From positions 59,208 to 123,207 of the forward strand of contig CBFFRP010000032.1 in assembly GCA_965644295.1 (NCBI GenBank): 64,000 nt of DNA. The letters are read 5' to 3'. Below are positions 23,901 to 35,900 of this stretch, piece by piece (positions within the stretch are counted from its first letter, which is position 1; every line of letters begins with the position of its first letter). The notes under the pieces were generated by a model that was given only the letters and a program-made list of their open reading frames with translations, ran no database searches and had not been told where the DNA came from. Source of the stretch: Paraphysomonas bandaiensis. Its lineage: Eukaryota; Chrysophyceae. A program made the position numbers and the translations under genes.

Positions 23901-26900
23901 CGTCGAGAACAACTTGCTCTTCAGTTGGAAAAGATGTTGGACTATTTATTTCATAATTACCGGTTGGTAGCAAGTAAGGAACGCCTAATTTCGTTTCGAA
24001 TGTAAACACAAAAATATCTAGCGAAGAGTATATATTACATTACCTGAGTCGTCAACAGAAGATAGTTTCTCCAGCCATGTCGCAATGTCAGTATTCCTCG
24101 CCAGTCGTGAAATTTGAATAGCTGAAAGGCCTGCCTTATTTCGAACGTCGGCCCGAAGACCAGCTGACACAAGCCACTCAATGAGACCTGTATTCGATGT
24201 GCGGCAGGCGAAATGCAACGCACTGTTTCCCGACAAGTCAGTGAATGACATGGCAGCGCTGCCTTCCTCTACTAGACATTTTGCAATTTCGAAATACCCT
24301 GCAGCACACGCAGACAGAAAAGGTGTCATGCCATGAATATCACGGCGATTAACAATCGCATCATAAGAAAGCAAACAGCGAACTGCATCGACATGGTTGT
24401 TACTTGCAGCACAGTGCAAAGGTGTTGACCCATTATCATCAGTTGTATTTACATCCGCAGAGTTCGACAATAAGTGTTCCAATACATGCACATGTCCTCT
24501 GTAACTGGCACAATGAAGAAGGCTTAATCCAGTTGACGACGACAGATTAACATTATCAGCGGTAATGTAAGGAAGTAGAGATTCTAATCCATTCAAACAA
24601 ATGTAGTGCATCGGGGTCAGTCCCATCGCACTTGGAGTTAAGAGGCAAGCACCTTGATTGACGAGCCACGCAGCAACATCTGGATGGCACTCCTGACAGG
24701 CATGGGTTAATGGAGTCATTCCTTCATCATCATACTCATCCAATTGGGCACCGTATTCATATAACAATTTCATAGAGTCTATGTCACCAGCTCCTGCAGC
24801 AAGGTGGGGTGCCCCCCTTCCATCCTTGAGGTAAAAATGAATATCCACGCCAGAGTGGAGAAACTCCTGTACATCACGTGATCTTCCCTCACGACAAGCT
24901 CGTAAAAAGTCAGTTTTCTGTTGTAAGACTCGTTTGCACTCCGCTTCTTTTTCATCATTAATAAATACCCCTTCCACTTCCAGTGAATCAGACTTAATTG
25001 CTCTTACTTCCGTAGAGTCTACCAAAGCGCGCAAGTGAAGTAAATATAACTCTCCTTGCCCAGTGACGTATTTCCTCATATAGGATTTCCAAAATTTGGA
25101 TGCAGTGCTAAGTTTACCTGTGACCTCATCACCTTCATCATCTACCAAAACAAAGTGATCGATTGTGCTTTCAGTTTCGTTTACAGAGAACAAAGACAAT
25201 ATAATTTTACTCATTTCGGACCATGTCAACTCTGCAGAGAGATAAGCCTCTTTGATTGAACCGTTTTCTTCATTTCCCATCCGGAAACGAACTTTTTCTG
25301 TTGTACTATCTGTAGAGTTGGGAGTTGACGTTAACTGCTGCACAGTATTAACCGATTCTACGCCACTGCACTGCCCGATATGATTCAATAAAGTGCTATG
25401 CAGTCTAGCATTGGTAATTAGTGCGTCAGCAGTAGAAGCCTGCACAAAATCAACATAACTCCCAGCGCTCATCGAAGTGGACACGGTATCAAGTTCAACT
25501 GCAAATCGAGGGTGGCCAGCCCCACTATCCAATGGAGCATTCCTAAACGACTCCCAGAATTTGGTTGCTGTTTGGATTGGTTGCCCAATTACGACATCTT
25601 CCTTATCGAGAAGACTTAAACTCCGAATCCAATTACTTCTGGTTTCAGATAATTTGCAATTAGACAATATCGCCGTTGTTAGGTCGTCCCAATTTGCATG
25701 ACAGTTGACAGATACAGCAACTACATTTCCAGCGTTCGTGACAACAGTAAATGTAACATCACCTTCATGGGAATGACATGTTGGGGAGATTTGTACTTCT
25801 CTCTCGTTCTCTTTTTCAAATACCAAATAGTGCAGGGGAGCATATAACTCTGACATTTTCATATGAAATGACCAGAAGCCCTCCTTGGTTTGAAGTTTCG
25901 CACTCATCACCTTCCCGTTAGCATCAAAACATTGGAAATATAATATACTCTTCGATTCAATCCCGAGCTGTGCTGCCACTTCGGACCAAATATCGAAACC
26001 GGGGCTTGAATGAAATGGTACAGATATATTAAAAACATGACTTCTGCTATTTTTCATCGCCACAGTAAAGTCGTAATTTGTTGATACCTCAGGTGTATCA
26101 TCTTTGCCATGTTGCTGCTTGGTGTTCACTGCAGCGAATGAGCATTTTGAGATTGAGTCGTAATCAAACAAAGTTTCGACTTCGGATATTGGTGCGCTCG
26201 ATTCGCCAGAGCTGTCATGAAACAAAATAACAGACTCCACAGCTTCATTCGATGGTATCGACAGTGCTTCAGAAAGAGAGCATACAAATTCACTCCAGAT
26301 ACAATTCTTCGGAACAGTCACAGCAGCAGATTTCGAAGAATTTCGAGATAAAAAAAAAGTGATTGTGATATCACTTGCTACCCCCATTTCTGTGTCATTC
26401 CCCATATCAATGCTGCTCTCGGTGTCTGCATGTACATTCTCTTTTTCAGGGATACTCTCAACAAACTCAAACCCACTCTGCAGAGAATCATGGCTGGCAC
26501 CAACCTTTTGAGTTGTAAGTTGAACCACTACTCGCAAAGTATTACCATTGCCATGAAAAGCGACAAGTTTCCAAAGTTTGGCAGCTTCATTAATTTTTCC
26601 ACTCAGTTCATCACCATCATCGTCGATCAGTATTGCGTGCGAAACTACTGTGCTTGTCGGAAGCGTTTCAACCTCACATAACACATTCAATATGTCGTCC
26701 CATGTTACTCTCTCGTGAAGTACAACAACCTTACGATTCGCAACAACATCGTTATCCAAATAGGCATCGACAGTAACAAAAACTTGCCGTTCGTCAGTAA
26801 CGACACTTGGTCTGTCCTTGCTAGATTCAGGTTGTTCTTGAACTATAGGATCACATACTGCCGGAAAAAAATTCTTATCAACATTATCCTCACCACAGAT

Positions 26901-29900
26901 ATACACAGCGAGGGTCAACACTTCAGAGAAATCAAATCGATCAACATATTTCCAAAATTTTGACAACGACTTCAAAGGTGTGCTCAACGCCTCACCAGAT
27001 GAGTCGACTACCACGAAGAAATTTATATCCGTCGAGACTGGCAAACCAAGCGATGTCGAAACCAACTCCAGTATCTCCTCCCAAGTGCAATGGCGGGGCA
27101 AAAACAAGTCGAATTGTTTATCTCCATCAGGATACAAGTAAAACTTAAAATGTCTTGATGAGGCTTCCAACTCAGTATTATCTTCTGTACTACCATCGGA
27201 CAAACAGACATTCACAACAAGTCGCAAACCAGCAATATTTGCATTAAACTTGAGTAGTTTCCAAAGTCTGCTATACTCTGTAACTTCGCCACTAAGTTCT
27301 TCGTCGTCGGCATCTAGTAAAGCAACACTACGGATCAATGAACATTGAGAAATGGAAAACATATCCGATATGCTGCTAACTAAATCATCCCAACTACCCT
27401 TCTGATTCAATGATATCACCCTCTCATCATCAGGAACATCTTTGATAAATGTAAGAATAGAAAACACATCTTCAGAACCACCTAAACCGTCTGAATCATT
27501 AGAACACAAGTTATGGGTATCGCTCTGCACTTCTACTGATATATCCTCGCTATCAATGGACGCAGACTTAGATCTATTTTCATTAAGATACACAGCGAGG
27601 GTCAACACTTCAGAGAAATCAAATCGATCAACATATTTCCAAAATTTTGACAACGACTTCAAAGGTGTGCTCAACGCCTCACCAGATGAGTCGACTACCA
27701 CGAAGAAATTTATATCCGTCGAGACTGGCAAACCAAGCGATGTCGAAACCAACTCCAGTATCTCCTCCCAAGTGCAATGGCGGGGCAAAAACAAGTCGAA
27801 TTGTTTATCTCCATCAGGATACAAGTAAAACTTAAAATGTCTTGATGAGGCTTCCAACTCAGTATTATCTTCTGTACTACCATCGGACAAACAGACATTC
27901 ACAACAAGTCGCAAACCAGCAATATTTGCATTAAACTTGAGTAGTTTCCAAAGTCTGCTATACTCTGTAACTTCACCACTAAGTTCTTCGTCGTCGGCAT
28001 CTAGTAAAGCAACACTACGGATCAATGAACATTGAGAAATGGAAAACATATCCGATATGCTGCTAACTAAATCATCCCAACTACCCTTCTGATTCAATGA
28101 TATCACCCTCTCATCATCAGGAACATCTCTGATAAATGTAAGAATAGAAAACACATCTTCAGAACCACCTAAACCGTCTGAATCATTAGAACACAAGTTA
28201 TGGGTATCGCTCTGCACTTCTACTGATATATCCTCGTTATCAAGGGACGCAGACTTAGATCTATTTTCATTAAGATACACAGCGAGGGTCAACACTTCAG
28301 AGAAATCAAATCGATCAACATATTTCCAAAATTTTGACAACGACTTCAAAGGTGTGCTCAACGCCTCACCAGATGAGTCGACTACCACGAAGAAATTTAT
28401 ATCCGTCGAGACTGGCAAACCAAGCGATGTCGAAACCAACTCCAGTATCTCCTCCCAAGTGCAATGGCGGGGCAAAAACAAGTCGAATTGTTTATCTCCA
28501 TCAGGATACAAGTAAAACTTAAAATGCCTTGATGAGGCTTCCAACTCAGTATTATCTTCTGTACTACCATCGGACAAACAGACATTCACAACAAGTCGCA
28601 AACCAGCAATATTTGCATTAAACTTGAGTAGTTTCCAAAGTCTGTTATACTCTGTAACTTCACCACTAAGTTCTTCGTCGTCGGCATCTAGTAAAGCAAC
28701 ACTACGGATCAATGAACATTGAGAAATGGAAAACATATCCGATATGCTGCTAACTAAATCATCCCAACTACCCTTCTGATTCAATGATATCACCCTCTCA
28801 TCATCAGGAACATCTTTGATAAATGTAAGAATAGAAAACACATCTTCAGAACCACCTAAACCGTCTGAATCATTAGAACTCAAGTTATGGGTATCGCTCT
28901 GCACTTCTACTGATATATCCTCGTTATCAAGGGACGCAGACTTAGATCTATTTTCATTAAGATACACAGCGAGGGTCAACACTTCAGAGAAATCAAATCG
29001 ATCAACATATTTCCAAAATTTTGACAACGACTTCAAAGGTGTGCTCAACGCCTCACCAGATGAGTCGACTACCACGAAGAAATTTATATCCGTCGAGACT
29101 GGCAAACCAAGCGATGTCGAAACCAACTCCAGTATCTCCTCCCAAGTGCAATGGCGGGGCAAAAACAAGTCGAATTGTTTATCTCCATCAGGATACAAGT
29201 AAAACTTAAAATGTCTTGATGAGGCTTCCAACTCAGTATTATCTTCTGTACTACCATCGGACAAACAGACATTCACAACAAGTCGCAAACCAGCAATATT
29301 TGCATTAAACTTGAGTAGTTTCCAAAGTCTGCTATACTCTGTAACTTCGCCACTAAGTTCTTCGTCGTCGGCATCTAGTAAAGCAACACTACGGATCAAT
29401 GAACATTGAGAAATGGAAAACATATCCGATATGCTGCTAACTAAATCATCCCAACTACCCTTCTGATTCAATGATATCACCCTCTCATCATCAGGAACAT
29501 CTTTGATAAATGTAAGAATAGAAAACACATCTTCAGAACCACCTAAACCGTCTGAATCATTAGAACACAAGTTATGGGTATCGCTCTGCACTTCTACTGA
29601 TATATCCTCGCTATCAATGGACGCAGACTTAGATCTATTTTCATTAAGATACACAGCGAGGGTCAACACTTCAGAGAAATCAAATCGATCAACATATTTC
29701 CAAAATTTTGACAACGACTTCAAAGGTGTGCTCAACGCCTCACCAGATGAGTCGACTACCACGAAGAAATTTATATCCGTCGAGACTGGCAAACCAAGCG
29801 ATGTCGAAACCAACTCCAGTATCTCCTCCCAAGTGCAATGGCGGGGCAAAAACAAGTCGAATTGTTTATCTCCATCAGGATACAAGTAAAACTTAAAATG

Positions 29901-32900
29901 TCTTGATGAGGCTTCCAACTCAGTATTATCTTCTGTACTACAATCGGACAAACAGACATTCACAACAAGTCGCAAACCAGCAATATTTGCATTAAACTTG
30001 AGTAGTTTCCAAAGTCTGCTATACTCTGTAACTTCGCCACTAAGTTCTTCGTCGTCGGCATCTAGTAAAGCAACACTACGGATCAATGAACATTGAGAAA
30101 TGGAAAACATATCCGATATGCTGCTAACTAAATCATCCCAACTACCCTTCTGATTCAATGATATCACCCTCTCATCATCAGGAACATCTTTGATAAATGT
30201 AAGAATAGAAAACACATCTTCAGAACCACCTAAACCGTCTGAATCATTAGAACACAAGTTATGGGTATCGCTCTGCACTTCTACTGATATATCCTCGCTA
30301 TCAATGGACGCAGACTTAGATCTATTTTCATTAAGATACACAGCGAGGGTCAACACTTCAGAGAAATCAAATCGATCAACATATTTCCAAAATTTTGACA
30401 ACGACTTCAAAGGTGTGCTCAACGCCTCACCAGATGAGTCGACTACCACGAAGAAATTTATATTCGTCGAGACTGGCAAACCAAGCGATGTCGAAACCAA
30501 CTCCAGTATCTCCTCCCAAGTGCAATGGCGGGGCAAAAACAAGTCGAATTGTTTATCTCCATCAGGATACAAGTAAAACTTAAAATGTCTTGAGGCTTCC
30601 AACTCAGTATTATCTTCTGTACTACCATCGGACAAACAGACATTCACAACAAGTCGCAAACCAGCAATATTTGCATTAAACTTGAGTAGTTTCCAAAGTC
30701 TGCTATACTCTGTAACTTCACCACTAAGTTCTTCGTCGTCGGCATCTAGTAAAGCAACACTACGGATCAATGAACATTGAGAAATGGAAAACATATCCGA
30801 TATGCTGCTAACTAAATCATCCCAACTACCCTTCTGATTCAATGATATCACCCTCTCATCATCAGGAACATCTTTGATAAATGTAAGAATAGAAAACACA
30901 TCTTCAGAACCACCTAAACCGTCTGAATCATTAGAACACAAGTTATGGGTATCGCTCTGCACTTCTACTGATATATCCTCGCTATCAATGGACGCAGACT
31001 TAGATCTATTTTCATTAAGATACACAGCGAGGGTCAACACTTCAGAGAAATCAAATCGATCAACATATTTCCAAAATTTTGACAACGACTTCAAAGGTGT
31101 GCTCAACGCCTCACCAGATGAGTCGACTACCACGAAGAAATTTATATCCGTCGAGACTGGCAAACCAAGCGATGTCGAAACCAACTCCAGTATCTCCTCC
31201 CAAGTGCAATGGCGGGGCAAAAACAAGTCGAATTGTTTATCTCCATCAGGATACAAGTAAAACTTAAAATGTCTTGATGAGGCTTCCAACTCAGTATTAT
31301 CTTCTGTACTACAATCGGACAAACAGACATTCACAACAAGTCGCAAACCAGCAATATTTGCATTAAACTTGAGTAGTTTCCAAAGTCTGCTATACTCTGT
31401 AACTTCGCCACTAAGTTCTTCGTCGTCGGCATCTAGTAAAGCAACACTACGGATCAATGAACATTGAGAAATGGAAAACATATCCGATATGCTGCTAACT
31501 AAATCATCCCAACTACCCTTCTGATTCAATGATATCACCCTCTCATCATCAGGAACATCTTTGATAAATGTAAGAATAGAAAACACATCTTCAGAACCAC
31601 CTAAACCGTCTGAATCATTAGAACACAAGTTATGGGTATCGCTCTGCACTTCTACTGATATATCCTCGCTATCAATGGACGCAGACTTAGATCTATTTTC
31701 ATTAAGATACACAGCGAGGGTCAACACTTCAGAGAAATCAAATCGATCAACATATTTCCAAAATTTTGACAACGACTTCAAAGGTGTGCTCAACGCCTCA
31801 CCAGATGAGTCGACTACCACGAAGAAATTTATATTCGTCGAGACTGGCAAACCAAGCGATGTCGAAACCAACTCCAGTATCTCCTCCCAAGTGCAATGGC
31901 GGGGCAAAAACAAGTCGAATTGTTTATCTCCATCAGGATACAAGTAAAACTTAAAATGTCTTGAGGCTTCCAACTCAGTATTATCTTCTGTACTACCATC
32001 GGACAAACAGACATTCACAACAAGTCGCAAACCAGCAATATTTGCATTAAACTTGAGTAGTTTCCAAAGTCTGCTATACTCTGTAACTTCACCACTAAGT
32101 TCTTCGTCGTCGGCATCTAGTAAAGCAACACTACGGATCAATGAACATTGAGAAATGGAAAACATATCCGATATGCTGCTAACTAAATCATCCCAACTAC
32201 CCTTCTGATTCAATGATATCACCCTCTCATCATCAGAAACATCTTTGATAAATGTAAGAATAGAAAACACATCTTCAGAACCACGTAAACCGTCTGAATC
32301 ATAAGATATATCATTTTCCAATTGATCCGCTGTAGTCAGATTTTCGTCTTGTTTGGCTAAAGATTTCTCGTTCTCTAATTTTTCAACACAATGAACGGCA
32401 AACGTTAAAACCTCAGATGCTTCATACCGATCAACCAATTTCCAAAATTTGGACAATGTGTTCAAGGTCGCACTTAGAGATTCACCTGTGCTGAGGTCCA
32501 CATAGATAAAATGGTCAATTTCATGCGTTAATTTTACATCCAGCGACGATGAAACGACATCAACAATTTGATCCCATGTGCTGCGACGAGGTAAAAACAG
32601 GTCAATCACCTTCTCGGAATAATGAGGCAAGAAAAACTTGAAGCGCCTTGAGTCTGATGAGTTATGATATCCCGCAGATAAAATTCCTGCTTCATTTGAA
32701 TTGATATGTACTGCGAGACTGATTCCACTAGAATGTTTGTGAAACGAAAAGAACTCGAGAAGAGTTTTATACTCAGACAATTTACCACTGAGCTCATCAC
32801 CATCATCATCCATCAAAGACAGGTGTGTTATCACACAATCTGGCGACAACTCCAGCGTTTTCGCAATCAGTTTCATCAAGTCATCCCAATTTTCCGTTGC

Positions 32901-35900
32901 ATACAAATTAATATAGCGCGAAATAGTAGGAGAACCACTGAGATACACAGGGATAGAAGGACAATCTGAGAAAAAAGTTAATCACGAATTACACTTCATA
33001 CAAGCACTCATTACCCGATAGTTCACCAGAGCTTGACCGAGATCGTTCCAATGACGGCATGCGAATAATAGGTAGTTCTGCCTTACTAGATCCCTGGCTA
33101 TTATCAAGATATACTGCAAGAGTGAGGACTTCAGAAGAATCAAAACGATCAACGGCTTCCCAAAACATTGTCACAGACTCAAGTGGGGTGCTCAAAGCTT
33201 CTCCAGATGAATCCACAACTATGAAGAAGTCGATTAAATTAGGAGAGTGCAACTCCAACGCGGACGAGACAAGAACAAGAAGATCATTCCAGCTGCTATG
33301 GCGCGGAAAATAAAGATCAAAATATTTCTTTCCATAGGGAAATTTAAAGAATTTAAAATGGCGAGATACAGTTGGAGTATTATCCGAGGCCACAGAAGCA
33401 TCTCCTTGTTTACAAGCTAGACCAGATAAACCATCACTCGGAATAGTATGGGCAACTACAACGAGGTCTTGTACATCACTAAACATATCTATAACTTTCT
33501 TAAATATAGGAAAACTCTTTATTGGAGCACTGAGGGCTTCACCGGAAGAGTCTGCGATCGTAAGGTATTCTACACTACCTGCCGTTTGTGACTCAAGAGT
33601 ACTGGAAACCTGCGCTATTAATTCTTCCCACGTTTGGATCTTTGCAATATCAATATTGGTAGCACAAGCAATATCACCTGTATTCAGTGATACTTTCAGA
33701 GTCTTCGAAGGGCAAACATCATATGCAGAAGCTAAACAGGTGGGCAGCACTTCTGTATACCTTTCGCATACATGAACCGATAACAACAGCAGCTCTGACG
33801 ACTTCAACCTATCATAGCACTTCCAAAAAGTCGACATAGACTTTAGTGGAGCGCTAAGTAATTCACCACTTGAATCAGTCGCTTCGAAATAATCAACACA
33901 CTCATTAGACTGGAGCTTCAATGCCTCCGAAATCAGCTTCGTCGACTCTAACCATGAAATATCGCGAGATAAATATACATCGACAGGGGGTCCTCCCTCT
34001 TCCTCTCTTCGAATTCTCACGAGTACTGGCCCCTCAACGTCAGTTTCACCACCTGATGATGAAGACCGTGAAGCAACTACTTCTACAGAATCTTCCACGG
34101 AGACTTTCGTCGAAGGCTTATTTTCTTCAACATACACAGCTACTTTTAACCCGTCGGTATACTTGTGAAAAGTCAAGTACTTCCAAAAAGCTTTGCAGTC
34201 GAAAATATATCCACTTAAATCATCGCCGTCAGAGTCTATTACTTTGACGTGAGTTATACTCTGCCCAACAGGTACATTCAACGCCATCCCCACCGACGCG
34301 GATATCGCATTCCAATCGTCATTGTGACGTAAAGATACATTGCGAGCATATATCTTTGTCTTAGATGCCAGAAAAAAAGGTACAGAGATGGTCGCTGAAT
34401 TACATAACGAGTGACTAAATACAGCGCATATATATTATCACATACCTGAAGCATCAGTACCAGGCGTCATAAACAATTTAGCAGAATCTTGATTATCAGA
34501 ACACCCTTCTTGTATCCTCGTGTATGCAGCCAGCAAAATTACTTCAGAAAACGGAACACGGTCTACGTACTTCCAGAACTGGGTGAATGATGATAAACAT
34601 GGGCTCAAAATGTCACCATCGGAACTGATGGCAAAAAAGTACTCTATCGCATGTGGAATATCAAGCTCTCTCTTTGCTGTGTGCATCATATCTCGCCATG
34701 TCATGTACCGATTAAATTCTACTGCGATTTGAAAGTCTCTATTGGAACAGATACAGCATTGGAAACACCTTTCAGTTGGCACTACCGGTACACCTTCTGA
34801 AGCTGAGCAATATTCACCACTTTCTGACTCCTTGATATGTACAACAATTCGGACATCTGACAAACTTTTATGAAACAATAGCAATTTCCATAAACTTTTA
34901 TAGTCGTCAATACAGCCACTAAGGTCATCACCCTCAGTGTTAATTAACACCAAATGCGATACACTGTAACCGCAAGGGACTTCCAGTGATGCATTTATTA
35001 AGTTTGATAGATATTCCCAATCGTCATCAGCATTTAATGATAGCAATCGTACTTTCTCCGAGTAGCCAGCCAAATTAACCGCAACCAGGAAAATATCTAA
35101 GCGAAAGCATCAGTTCGTAAATCACCAGCAGCATAATGGGTTACGTACCTTGTTCGTCGTGGCTCACATGTTTGGAATGTTCACACAATTCTTCTTGCCT
35201 TGCACACCGTTCATAAGAGTCTTCGCACAAATCATTGGCATATAGGTGTACTGCCAACGTTATAGTTTCCGATATCCCCACGCGATCCACGTATTTCCAA
35301 AATATGTCAAGTGAAGACAACATAGGACTATCAGCGTCGCCAATGAAATCCACCGCAATGAAATGCTCAATACACCGAGCATCCTTGATATCAAAAGTTG
35401 CTGAAATTAGCATCAAAATTTCCTCCCAGCTCATATATCGGCTAAGTAATACATCACTGATCTTTTCACGAAAAGGGTATAGAAAAAAATTGAACCGTCT
35501 TGATGTTGGGACAAATATGGTAGAACATCCCGTGGAAATTTCCTCATGAGGATTGACAGTATCCAAAGCGAGGCAAACATCGACATTCTTGTGGATCATC
35601 AGTAATTTCCATAGCATAGTTCCATCAATGATATTACCGCTCACTTGATAACCATTTCCATCCATTAAGGTAAGACGGGTACCTGAATCACATGGCACCC
35701 CAAGTGCGTTCGAAATTACAGATAAAACATTACACCAGCTATCGCCCCAGTTGAGTGTAACCAGCAATTTTTCGGCAGCCTTTGAACACAAATACACTGG
35801 AATCCGAAAAGCTACAAGCAACAGTTATATCATTTAATTGAGTCGATACATATTCACCTGCTAAACTACCAGGCGCTATGGTTTCTGCGTCGAACAGATC

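Noticed and set aside
27023-32014. Repeated 62-residue and 128-residue open frames on both strands every 687 bp
   Set aside because: They are other-frame shadows of the tandem PB1-like array; their spacing simply mirrors the repeat.
26901-32301. Array considered as CRISPR or non-coding satellite
   Set aside because: The period is 687 bp, there are no spacers, and the unit is an intact coding frame inside a long exon of a eukaryotic gene.
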